DNA of 64,000 bases from Lachnospiraceae bacterium (lineage in GTDB: Bacteria > Bacillota > Clostridia > Lachnospirales > Lachnospiraceae): assembly GCA_022793195.1 (NCBI GenBank), contig JAAWCJ010000030.1, positions 34,207-98,206 of the forward strand, given 5' to 3'. The notes beneath the pieces were generated by a model. The model searched no databases and was not told the DNA's origin. It was given only the letters and a program-made list of their open reading frames with translations. Position numbers and translations under genes: made by a program. Below, piece after piece: positions 1 through 8,583 of the stretch; positions within the stretch are counted from its first letter, which is position 1, and each line of letters opens with the position of its first letter.

Positions 1-947
1 TTGGATTCGTACTCCTGATTAAAGGCGCAGATTTGTTTGTGGACGGCGCCGCCGGGTTGGCAGAAAAATTAAAAATACCCCAGCTGATCATCGGGCTTAC
101 AGTGGTAGCCATGGGAACCAGTATGCCGGAAGCGGCAGTCAGTATCTCTGCCGCCGTCAAAGGAAACGCGGACATCACCATCGGAAACATTTTGGGAAGT
201 AATATCCTGAACATTCTGATCATCCTGGGGCTTTCTGCTACAATTACCCCGCTGGCAGTCAAACCCTCGACAATCCGATATGAGCTTCCTTTCCTAATCT
301 GCACTACTGCTATTCTTTTTATACAGGGCCTGGACGGCGCTGTCAGCTTTGCAGACGGGATTCTTCAGCTTCTTCTGTTTGCTGCATATCTTGCCTGCCT
401 GCTTCTGACAACAGTGAAACGGCCTTCTATGCCAGAGGTTGCCCTGTCTGCCAAAGACTGTGAAAGCAGCATGGTTCCATCCGGCCACAGCGTAAATCTC
501 CTGAACCAAAGTCCATGGCGTCTGCTCTTTTTTACTGCCGCGGGCCTTGTCATTATCATAGCAGGAAGCACCATGACCGTAGAGTCAGCCTCTGCCATCG
601 CCCGGATTTTGGGAATCAGCGAGCGGGTCATCGGACTCACCGTCGTGGCCCTCGGGACATCATTGCCGGAACTATTTACTTCTGTGACTGCCGCCAGAAA
701 AGGAAATGCAGATATTGCCATGGGAAATATTGTAGGCAGCAATATTTTCAATCTCCTTTTTGTCATCGGAGTATCGTCTGTGATATCCCCTGTGCCATAT
801 TCCGCTTCCTTCCGCTTCGACCACATTATATCCGGGGTGGCGGCCCTTTTTCTTCTGGCCTGTTGCACAAAAAAACAACGCCTTTCGCGCTGGCACGGAA
901 TTCTTATGCTCTTTGGATATGCAGCCTATTTTATATACCTTTTATAA
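1..947 (+). CDS. Calcium/sodium antiporter (CaxA/YrbG-like), 5' end outside window
   Basis: Two internally repeated motifs (GLTVVAMGTSMPEAAVSI...GNILGSNILNILIILG and GLTVVALGTSLPELFTSV...GNIVGSNIFNLLFVIG) typical of the Na+/Ca2+ exchanger family; reading frame continues upstream of 33. Confidence 0.85.
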   Translation, partial: GFVLLIKGADLFVDGAAGLAEKLKIPQLIIGLTVVAMGTSMPEAAVSISAAVKGNADITIGNILGSNILNILIILGLSATITPLAVKPSTIRYELPFLICTTAILFIQGLDGAVSFADGILQLLLFAAYLACLLLTTVKRPSMPEVALSAKDCESSMVPSGHSVNLLNQSPWRLLFFTAAGLVIIIAGSTMTVESASAIARILGISERVIGLTVVALGTSLPELFTSVTAARKGNADIAMGNIVGSNIFNLLFVIGVSSVISPVPYSASFRFDHIISGVAALFLLACCTKKQRLSRWHGILMLFGYAAYFIYLL

Positions 948-1045
948 CGGCCGAATGGCCATAATAGGGTACCCGGAGGGTATATCTTTTATAATGGCCA
1001 AATGGCCACGTGTGCCCTATACTTTTACAGAGAAGGAGAACTTAA

Positions 1046-2671
1046 ATGACTTTTTCAGAATTATCTGCGTTTCTTGTCAAACTGCTTGCCGGAACAGGAG
1101 TCTTTCTGGTGGGAGTGTACCTGTTAACCTCCAATATTGAACAGCTGGCCACAGAAAAAATCAAAAGCCTATTTGAAAAGACTGCCGGTAAAAAGCTGGT
1201 CAATGTAGGCATAGGCGGCGCTACTACGGCCATCATCCAAAGTTCCGGCGTCACCACTGTTCTCATTGTCGGATTTGTCAATGTGGGAATTATCAATTTG
1301 TATCAGGCGACAGCCATGATCATGGGCGCCAACATCGGCACCACCATTACTGCCCAGATCGCCGCACTCAGTGCCTTTCCCATTACCACTTATATTCAGG
1401 TTTCCATCTTCATCGGTATTATGATTCATATGGTCTGCAAAAGTGATAATGTCCGAAAAACAGGACTGATTCTTGCCGGACTCGGCCTTATTTTCGTTGG
1501 ACTCTCCCTGATGTCCGATTCCATGAAAGCAAACCGTGATATGATACAGGGGATATTTGAAACCGTGACAAACCCTCTTCTGCTGTTTGCCATCGGTATC
1601 TTCCTCACCGCCCTGGTTCAGTCAAGCTCCGCCACCACCTCCGTCATCATCGCCATGTCTGTGGCCGGACTCACCATCGGCAAAGGCGGCAATGAAGTAT
1701 TGTACATTATTCTCGGTACAAATATCGGTTCCTGTGTCACTGCCCTCATGTCCTCCCTGGGCGCCGGGACAAATGCAAGGCGGGCCAGCCTGATTCACCT
1801 GATGTTCAATACCTTTGGTTCCGCCATTTTTTTCCTTCTTTTGGCTTGCATGCCCTCTTTCATGGCGCTGACTTTTGGAAAATGGTTTGACTCCGTCGCC
1901 ACGCAAATCGCCATGTTCCATACTTTTTTCAACGTGGCCTGTACCGTACTTTTCCTGCCTTTTTCCAGCGTGTTTGTAAAGTTGTCGGAAAAACTGATCA
2001 AAGAAAAAACCTCCGGTAAAGAGCCGGAAACTTTTCTGGACGAGCGAATACTTTCTTCCGCTTCCCTCGCCATATCCCAGTTGGAAAAAGAGCTGGTTGT
2101 TTTGTCCGATACTGCCATGGGGGCATTCCGAACTGCTTACCGGTCTTTCATAAAGAAAGACAACACCTTGATCGCCCCCACCCAGGAGCAAATCAGCCGG
2201 GCAAACAATATCTCCTGCTCCATTGTCAATTATCTGATTCGCCTGTCTGCCAAAAGTAAGCTGGCCGACGAGCGGAGCATCTCAAATATATATAACAATG
2301 TCGGCGACATTATGAGGATTGCAGAGATTGCGGACAACTTTACCAAATACACTCAGACCTCCATCGAAAAGAAGCTGGAATTCTCTGATACTGTGAAAGA
2401 GGAAATTGGCTCCATGGTACAGCGTGTTGAAACCCTGTATGGCCTGACCAGACAGATGATCCGTAATAAGGATGCCGGGCTGCTCCCGCAGATCGCAAAG
2501 ACAGAAGACGAGATCGACGCTTTCCGCAAGCGGCTCATCGACAACCACATTGAACGGTTAAATTCCGGTCAGTGCCGCCCTGAATCCAGCGGTGTCTTTA
2601 TCAATCTGGTATCCAACTTAGAAAGGCTTGGCGACCATCTGACTTATATCACCGAAGGCGTCTCCCGTTAA
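1046..2671 (+). CDS. Na/Pi cotransporter family protein with C-terminal PhoU-like domain
   Basis: Repeated QSS motifs (AIIQSSGVTT, ALVQSSSATTS) and GANIGTT/GTNIGSC; helical PhoU-like C-terminus. Confidence 0.9.
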   Translation: MTFSELSAFLVKLLAGTGVFLVGVYLLTSNIEQLATEKIKSLFEKTAGKKLVNVGIGGATTAIIQSSGVTTVLIVGFVNVGIINLYQATAMIMGANIGTTITAQIAALSAFPITTYIQVSIFIGIMIHMVCKSDNVRKTGLILAGLGLIFVGLSLMSDSMKANRDMIQGIFETVTNPLLLFAIGIFLTALVQSSSATTSVIIAMSVAGLTIGKGGNEVLYIILGTNIGSCVTALMSSLGAGTNARRASLIHLMFNTFGSAIFFLLLACMPSFMALTFGKWFDSVATQIAMFHTFFNVACTVLFLPFSSVFVKLSEKLIKEKTSGKEPETFLDERILSSASLAISQLEKELVVLSDTAMGAFRTAYRSFIKKDNTLIAPTQEQISRANNISCSIVNYLIRLSAKSKLADERSISNIYNNVGDIMRIAEIADNFTKYTQTSIEKKLEFSDTVKEEIGSMVQRVETLYGLTRQMIRNKDAGLLPQIAKTEDEIDAFRKRLIDNHIERLNSGQCRPESSGVFINLVSNLERLGDHLTYITEGVSR

Positions 2672-2676
2672 TAAAG

Positions 2677-3144
2677 TCAATCCGAACATTTTTCTGCGTC
2701 GATGGCCAGCACAAACATCAGGGCGCATAGTGCGTCCTGGGGGCGCGCCACGTCAATGACATAAGTATCCGTCCAGTTGAAAACCTGTTTTGAAATTTCT
2801 GCCACCAAAAAACCGTCGGCGCCAAGGACTGAATATTCCCATTCCAGGAAATTCCCTTCGATGTGCCATCCGTTGCAGTCAATATTATATTTAGGCCTGA
2901 ATAAAGTAAGCTCTTTGCTGATACAGCCCACATAACGATCTCCAATGTATAATTCAAATTTCGGAAGAAATGTCAAAACCTTTTCTTTTACCGTCCCTAT
3001 CTCATACCCTTCTGCATTGAAGATCTTGAGGCAGTGCCCCCAGGACAACTGACCCTTTACCACATACAGGACATTTCCGTTTTCATCATAAATATCATAA
3101 CTGTCAAACCATGAAAAAAAACGTTGTTTAAAAATCATTCTCAT
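2677..3144 (-). CDS. LURP-one-related/YxjI-like protein
   Basis: FSWFDSYDIYDENGNVLYVVKGQLSWGHCLKIFNAEG... pattern of the LURP-one/Tubby-like small family. Confidence 0.7.
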   Translation of the reverse strand: MRMIFKQRFFSWFDSYDIYDENGNVLYVVKGQLSWGHCLKIFNAEGYEIGTVKEKVLTFLPKFELYIGDRYVGCISKELTLFRPKYNIDCNGWHIEGNFLEWEYSVLGADGFLVAEISKQVFNWTDTYVIDVARPQDALCALMFVLAIDAEKCSD

Positions 3145-3189
3145 CTTGAACTTTCCTCCTTGTATAAATTCAGGTGCGGGAATTCTATA

Positions 3190-4407
3190 TCAAAATTCAA
3201 ATACTTTTTTCTGTCGCCCGCTTCCCTGTTTCCGGTGGCGGTAATCCATCAGGCAGCTTAAAATTTCCGTCCTCCCCATGCGGCCGGCCATCTCCATAAG
3301 AACATCCAGGGAAGCCCTGGGGCTTTCCCAAAACCCTGCCCCATTTTCCCCTCCGGCTTTCCCGTTTTGCTGCACATTCTCTTCCTCCCCGAGAACATTT
3401 TCCCCCATGGAGGCCATATAAAAATCCCCGGCCCCATCAGCCACCACTTTCCTGTTTCCGTCGTTTCCCTGACTTCTTTTTTCTGTTTCTGCTGTCCCGT
3501 CAAAGCCTCCGGACTCACAGATGAGGCGGACAGATTCCAAATCATCCCGTTTTAAAAAATATTCCCCAGCCTCTCTGACATGGGCACTGAACCATTCCAG
3601 GTACTCTTTTTTTGCTTCCCCTGAAAGGCCGTTGGGATATTTTATCCGGCAATAAGCCAGCTGTGTCAATACCTCCGGTGGTTCCTGACTTTCCGCCAGC
3701 CGGAAAAGTTCGTCATATTCCCTGTACCAGACTTTCCCGTCCCGGAAACACTGGCGGTAACGGTAGCCTGTCCCCTGGAAATGCAGTTCCAGTATCCTGG
3801 CAGGAATATTCTCCACCGACGTTTCATAATATTCCGGCACCACAAACTCTTCTTTTTTTCCCGGGCTTTTTATTGTTAATTTTATGGCATAGCGAAGCTC
3901 CGAAAGCATCTGGTACAAGCTGTTTTTTCCTGAACCATCTTCTATGACCTCCAGCCGTCTCACCGCCCCACAGCCCATAAAAGCGCCGCTTCCAATCCTC
4001 TGGAGGGAATCCGTAAAGGCCACTTCCTCCAGTTTCCCACAGCCGTAAAAAGCATAGTCCCCAATGGCTGTCACTGTGGCTGGCAGCCGGATTGCCTGAA
4101 GGCGGTTTCCAGCCACAGGCTCCTCCTGCGTTTTCTGCCTCTCCGCTTGACTGCCCTCTGCCGTCATCCATATACCGGCGCTGCCGTTTTGTACCGGAAC
4201 GCCCCATTCCGTCACAAGCCTCTGCCGTTCATCTGCATTTATCCGAAACCTGCGGGGAACCTCCGCAGCAGAAAAAGCATACGGACCGATTTCCGTCACC
4301 GGAATCCCCTCGATGTCCTCCGGTATCTGCAGGCAGCTTTCCTCCCCCCAAGCTTTGATGATTCGGATCCCGTCTGATATTTTTATGTAATCCCATATGA
4401 TTCTCAT
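3190..4407 (-). CDS. Leucine-rich-repeat (BspA-type) protein
   Basis: Motifs IPVTEIGPYAFSAA, LPATVTAIGDYAFYGCGKLEEV, LQRIGSGAFMGCGAVRRLEV. Confidence 0.75.
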   Translation of the reverse strand: MRIIWDYIKISDGIRIIKAWGEESCLQIPEDIEGIPVTEIGPYAFSAAEVPRRFRINADERQRLVTEWGVPVQNGSAGIWMTAEGSQAERQKTQEEPVAGNRLQAIRLPATVTAIGDYAFYGCGKLEEVAFTDSLQRIGSGAFMGCGAVRRLEVIEDGSGKNSLYQMLSELRYAIKLTIKSPGKKEEFVVPEYYETSVENIPARILELHFQGTGYRYRQCFRDGKVWYREYDELFRLAESQEPPEVLTQLAYCRIKYPNGLSGEAKKEYLEWFSAHVREAGEYFLKRDDLESVRLICESGGFDGTAETEKRSQGNDGNRKVVADGAGDFYMASMGENVLGEEENVQQNGKAGGENGAGFWESPRASLDVLMEMAGRMGRTEILSCLMDYRHRKQGSGRQKKVFEF

Positions 4408-4453
4408 ATTGATTCCTCCTGGTCTTTGGTACAGGGATCCCTTTATCTTAAAA

Positions 4454-4705
4454 GGGACTGTTGCAAAATATCAGGATTAATATGTACCCGGCCTCCTTTC
4501 CTGTCTTCGTGTTTGTCCGATAGGCAGATTTTGCAGGTTTTGTGAGGCTAGCGGCGCCAGCCCCGCTGACCGGTTCTATGGAAGCGGAGGCTGGTGGCAA
4601 TAGGCGGCGAAGCAAAACCCAAAAATCAACGTGGACAAAGCGAAAACAGGAAGGGAGGCCGGGCACATATAAATATCAGGATGGTTCATATTTTGCAACA
4701 CCCCC
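4454..4705 (-). repeat. Fold-back structured repeat, copy A (orientation read from mntP)
   Basis: Arms TGTTGCAAAATAT...CCCGGCCTCCTTTCCTGT and ACAGGAAGGGAGGCCGGG...ATATTTTGCAACA; core GATAGGCAGATTTTGCAGGTTTTGTGAG...TTCTATGGAAGC...GGCAATAGGCGGCGAAGCAAAACC shared with 43872-44127 and, diverged, with 54033-54227. Confidence 0.9.
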
Positions 4706-4747
4706 TTTATAAATAAAGGAACCCCTGTGCCAAAGGGCTTCTATATC

Positions 4748-5347
4748 CTAAAATATCCCCAAATGCTCCAGCAATATTTTTACCCCCATTACAATCAGAA
4801 TAATCCCTCCGGCCAGCTCTGCTTTCGCCTTGTATTTACTTCCAAAAGCATTACCCACACATACTCCGACAGCCGACAGTACAAAGGTAGTCGCTCCGAT
4901 TAACAGTACGGCGGGAACGATGTCCACTTTTAAAAAAGCAAACGTGACGCCCACCGCCAGAGCGTCAATGCTGGTGGCCACCGCCAAAAGCAGCATGGTT
5001 TTCACGTCAAAAGAACAATCTCCCTCCGCCTCCCCGGAGAAAGATTCTTTGACCATATTTGCCCCAATGGCCCCCAGAAGAATAAAGGCAATCCAGTGGT
5101 CAATGCTGGTGATTTTATCCTGGAATCCTGTTCCCAGGAAATAGCCTGCCAGCGGCATCAGCATCTGAAACCCTCCGAAATAGACCCCAGCCAGCCATGC
5201 ATTCCTCCAACACATCTTTTTCATAGCCAGCCCTTTACAGACAGATACGGCAAATGCATCCATGGACAGCCCCACTGCGATAAAAAATAATTCCCAAACA
5301 GCCATGCCCTCTTCCCCTTTCGTTTGTTCTGCCACTTGCTTTATCAT
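4748..5347 (-). CDS. mntP: Manganese efflux pump MntP
   Basis: [21 protein letters not shown] and [17 protein letters not shown] MntP duplicated motifs; preceded by a yybP-ykoY-like leader. Confidence 0.93.
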   Translation of the reverse strand: MIKQVAEQTKGEEGMAVWELFFIAVGLSMDAFAVSVCKGLAMKKMCWRNAWLAGVYFGGFQMLMPLAGYFLGTGFQDKITSIDHWIAFILLGAIGANMVKESFSGEAEGDCSFDVKTMLLLAVATSIDALAVGVTFAFLKVDIVPAVLLIGATTFVLSAVGVCVGNAFGSKYKAKAELAGGIILIVMGVKILLEHLGIF

Positions 5348-5411
5348 ATGTGAAGATATGAACTTATAATACCGCCGTCAAAGATGGCTGTCGTCAAGTC
5401 GCAGTATCACG

Positions 5412-5480
5412 AATCTTTGTGCAATTTGACGGCAACCAATCTGAAAGGCGGCTTCCCGCACCTGAATCCTATACGATAAA
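5412..5480. repeat. Partial copy of interspersed repeat family 2
   Basis: CTGAAAGGCGGCTTCCCGCACCTGAATCCTATACGATAAAAAAGA shares blocks with 42003-42092 and 43764-43860. Confidence 0.55.
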
Positions 5481-5517
5481 AAAGACCTGTCTGCACACAG
5501 CCTGTACAGACAAGTCT
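5477..5517 (-). terminator. Riboswitch terminator hairpin
   Basis: AGACTTGTCTGTACAGGCTGTGTGCAGACAGGTCT followed by T6 on the minus strand. Confidence 0.85.
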
Positions 5518-5609
5518 CATCATTTAAAACAAAGCCAGATCCCGCAATATCCCACGAATCAGTATGTTGACTTCGCTACGCCATAAAGCGCCAACTACTC
5601 CCTCATCTT
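5478..5609 (-). ncRNA. yybP-ykoY family (Mn2+) riboswitch with intrinsic terminator
   Basis: Minus strand: GAGGGAGTAGTTGGCGCTTTATGGCGTAGCGAAGTCAACATACTG...AATGATGAGACTTGTCTGTACAGGCTGTGTGCAGACAGGTCTTTTTT; promoter TTGACA-18-TATAAT just upstream (5645..5616); precedes mntP. Confidence 0.85.
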
Positions 5610-5737
5610 CCGTATATTATAGCGGTAAGGGGCAAAGATTGTCAACTAAAAAAATCGTAACTGCGTCAGTTGCCAATCCTTCTCTCATCTGCTATGATTA
5701 AGTGGCAGAAACGTATCGACTTTGTATGTTGTTGCCA

Positions 5738-5797
5738 GATTGCACGGAAAAATTCGTGTACTGTGCCTTGACAGGGAACGAATCTTTCCGTGCAATC
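5738..5797. repeat. 20-bp-arm inverted repeat upstream of aroE
   Basis: GATTGCACGGAAAAATTCGT ... ACGAATCTTTCCGTGCAATC. Confidence 0.9.
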
Positions 5798-5823
5798 GAC
5801 AACAGCATGAGAAAGGAATGTCT

Positions 5824-6600
5824 ATGGAATACGGTTTAATCGGTGAAAAGCTGGGACACAGCTACTCTAAACTGATACATGAAAAATTGGCAGATTATAC
5901 TTATGACCTCTGCCCTTTGTCCAGGGAGGAATTCCCCCTTTTTATGGAAAAACGGGATTTTAAAGCCATCAACGTGACAATCCCTTACAAAAAAGACGTG
6001 ATTCCTTATCTGGATGATCTGGATGAAAACGCCTCCTCCATCGGGGCCGTCAATACCATTGTAAATAAAAACGGACAGTTAATTGGCCACAATACCGACT
6101 TTTCCGGTTTTGCATATATGATGGAGGCAAACCATATCTGCGCTGCCGGGAAAAAAGTCCTCGTTTTAGGCACCGGGGGAGCTTCCGCCGCTATTCTGGC
6201 TGTCCTGAAAAAACAAGGCGCTACCTCCATTGTGTCTGTCAGCCGTACGGGAAAAGGAGAAGCCGTCACTTATGAGGAATGTCTCTCCCGCCACACTGAT
6301 GCGGCGCTGATTGTCAATACCACCCCCGTGGGTATGTACCCCTCCGTAGAAGCTTCTCCTCTGGATCTCTCTCCCTTCACCTCCTGTGAAGCTGTGCTGG
6401 ACGTGATTTATAATCCTGGGGAAACGAGGCTTACCGCTCAGGCAAAATCCCTTGGCATGAAAGGTGTCACCGGGCTTTCCATGCTGGTGGCCCAGGCAAA
6501 ATACGCCTGCGAATTTTTTCTGGAAACCGCCATCTCCGACAGCGTAATCCCTGAGATTACAAAAGAGATTGCAGATTCCATGTACTCTACCGTCGATTGA
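5824..6600 (+). CDS. aroE: Shikimate dehydrogenase; the 5722 ORF start is probably over-extended
   Basis: YGLIGEKLGHSYSKLIHEKL, NVTIPYKK, IGAVNTIV, GHNTDFSGF, LGTGGASAAI; AAGGA RBS upstream of ATG 5824. Confidence 0.93.
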   Translation: MEYGLIGEKLGHSYSKLIHEKLADYTYDLCPLSREEFPLFMEKRDFKAINVTIPYKKDVIPYLDDLDENASSIGAVNTIVNKNGQLIGHNTDFSGFAYMMEANHICAAGKKVLVLGTGGASAAILAVLKKQGATSIVSVSRTGKGEAVTYEECLSRHTDAALIVNTTPVGMYPSVEASPLDLSPFTSCEAVLDVIYNPGETRLTAQAKSLGMKGVTGLSMLVAQAKYACEFFLETAISDSVIPEITKEIADSMYSTVD

Positions 6601-6666
6601 CAAGGACATGCACTCTCTTGTCAACCGGCGGTAACTTTTAAAACTATTGCAGCAGGAGGAAAGCAA

Positions 6667-7494
6667 ATGGCGTCACTGACCATAAAGGATAAAACATTTG
6701 GAGAAGGAATCCCCAAGATTTGTATCCCCATAACGGGGCGGACCGAAAAAGAGATACAAGACGCGGCCGGCCGTATCGCTGGCCAGCCCCATGACGTAGT
6801 AGAGTGGCGGGCTGATTATTATGAAAACATAACTGATGAAAAACTGCTTCTTTCTATATTAAAGCTGTTAAAAAACCTGCTTCCCCACTCCCTTCTCCTT
6901 TTTACTTTCCGTACAAAAAAGGAGGGGGGCGTTCATGAACTTTCGGAAGAAGATTATCTGAAAATATGCCGGACAGCGGCAAAAAGCGGCCTTATAGATC
7001 TGCTGGATCTGGAGCTTTTTACCGGTTCTTACTATGCTGCTTCCCCGGAGGCCCAAGTGTCCGGTTCCGACGCTTCAAAGTCGGCCCCGGACATTTTGAA
7101 AACCTCCCCTTTGAAATCTCTGATCTCCCTGGCCCATGAAAAAGGCTGCCACGTGATCCTTTCCAACCATGACTTCCATAAAACCCCAAAGCAGGATGAA
7201 CTGCTTTACCGCCTGTCTCTGATGGACGCTATGGGCGCCGATATGGCCAAGCTGGCTGTCATGCCCCGCTGTGAAAACGACGTCCTTTCCCTTCTTGCAG
7301 TCACGCGGAAAGCTGCCGATTCCCTTCGCTGCCCGGTGATTACCATGTCCATGGGGAAACTGGGAGCCGTAAGCCGCATCAGTGGAAAACTGACCGGTTC
7401 CTGTCTAACCTTCGGAACCGCCGGGGAAGCTTCCGCCCCCGGACAGCTTCCTGCCAGAATCCTGAAACAAATCCTGGAGACCCTCTCAGTATAG
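6667..7494 (+). CDS. aroD: Type I 3-dehydroquinate dehydratase
   Basis: VEWRADYYENI, LLFTFRTKKEGG, LDLELF, SNHDFHKTP, DMAKLAVMP, ITMSMGKLGAVSRI. Confidence 0.93.
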   Translation: MASLTIKDKTFGEGIPKICIPITGRTEKEIQDAAGRIAGQPHDVVEWRADYYENITDEKLLLSILKLLKNLLPHSLLLFTFRTKKEGGVHELSEEDYLKICRTAAKSGLIDLLDLELFTGSYYAASPEAQVSGSDASKSAPDILKTSPLKSLISLAHEKGCHVILSNHDFHKTPKQDELLYRLSLMDAMGADMAKLAVMPRCENDVLSLLAVTRKAADSLRCPVITMSMGKLGAVSRISGKLTGSCLTFGTAGEASAPGQLPARILKQILETLSV

Positions 7495-7608
7495 CGCCAA
7501 ATAAAGACATCCTTTTGTACTTACAAAACTCCGGGAAATCTGATTTCACTTTTCATATAATCATTCTTATGATAAAATAGAAAAACGAAAAATGTCTCAG
7601 GAGGGTAT

Positions 7609-8526
7609 ATGTACGAAATTTTTGATGAATATTGCTGGACAAAAGAACAAAAAACCATCACCCGCGATAAACACAAAATCAAGGGGCTTGGTAATTTTGC
7701 CCATTGGACACTGACGTCTTCCCTGCCGCCTGTCCCCATGCATTATCATTCCAACATGCTGGAAATGCACTGTATGATTAAAGGAACCCGTCAGAATCAA
7801 ATTTCCAAAGATGGTAAGATCACCGACTACACCACCTCCAGCAACCAGGCATTCCTTACTTTTCCATTTGAAATCCATGGTACGGGAGAGACCCCCAGGT
7901 ATCCTTGTGAGTTCTATTCCCTTCAGATTGATTTAACTGACCCCTACCATCTGTTTGGCCTGGACAAGCGATTTTCCTTCGGGCTGTATGAGCAGTTGAC
8001 AAGCTTACGCCACCATCAGCTGGTTTTAGGCTCCACCCATATAGACGAACTTCGCAGCGCCTTCAATTTTGTTTCAGAAGGCACACCGGAATCCGCAATG
8101 GTGGCGGTTCAGTTCCTTACTTGTTTTTTATTCTGTCTCCGTTTTCTGACCTCTACGCAAAAAAATAAAACCATGGTCATTGACCCCCATATCAAAGCTT
8201 CCATGGACTACCTCAACAGCCATATGTCAGAGAAACTACAGCTTTCCGAACTGGCCGATATCGCCGGATATTCCCTCTCTTTTTTCAAAGTCAAGTTTAA
8301 AAAAGAAGTGGGAATCACCCCTGCGGAGTATATCAACCTTCAGAAATTTGAGGCAGCAAAAAAACTGCTGACTGAAACCAACCAGAGTATTACCGATATT
8401 GCATATTCCCTCGGATTTTCTTCCTCCGGCTATTTCAGCTCCGTTTTCCGTAAACTGGCCACCTGTACGCCCCAGGATTACCGAAGGACTTATACGCCTC
8501 AGGCAAATCTTTTTAATAATAATTAG
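7609..8526 (+). CDS. AraC family transcriptional regulator
   Basis: N-terminal cupin-like region; C-terminal HTH ...LSELADIAGYSLSFFKVKFKKEVGITPAEYI...ITDIAYSLGFSSSGYFSSVFRKLATCTPQDYRR. Confidence 0.92.
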   Translation: MYEIFDEYCWTKEQKTITRDKHKIKGLGNFAHWTLTSSLPPVPMHYHSNMLEMHCMIKGTRQNQISKDGKITDYTTSSNQAFLTFPFEIHGTGETPRYPCEFYSLQIDLTDPYHLFGLDKRFSFGLYEQLTSLRHHQLVLGSTHIDELRSAFNFVSEGTPESAMVAVQFLTCFLFCLRFLTSTQKNKTMVIDPHIKASMDYLNSHMSEKLQLSELADIAGYSLSFFKVKFKKEVGITPAEYINLQKFEAAKKLLTETNQSITDIAYSLGFSSSGYFSSVFRKLATCTPQDYRRTYTPQANLFNNN

Positions 8527-8527
8527 G

Positions 8528-8560
8528 CTGCCTGCAAAACGATCTTGCAGACAGCCCTTG
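8528..8560 (+). terminator. Intrinsic terminator between convergent genes
   Basis: GGCTGCCTGCAAAACGATCTTGCAGACAGCC stem-loop followed by a T-rich tract. Confidence 0.6.
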
Positions 8561-8583
8561 CTTTTCCCTTACAAACCGGACTT

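Noticed and set aside
1622-2191. 189-aa minus-strand ORF
   Set aside because: Gly-rich shadow ORF antisense to the Na/Pi cotransporter gene.
4448-4666. 72-aa minus-strand ORF inside fold-back element A (and matching ORFs at 43817-44119 and 53836-54180)
   Set aside because: A and B share ...HVDFxVLLRRLLPxAxASIE then diverge by frameshift, while the DNA keeps compensatory stem pairing; this fits structure conservation, not coding.
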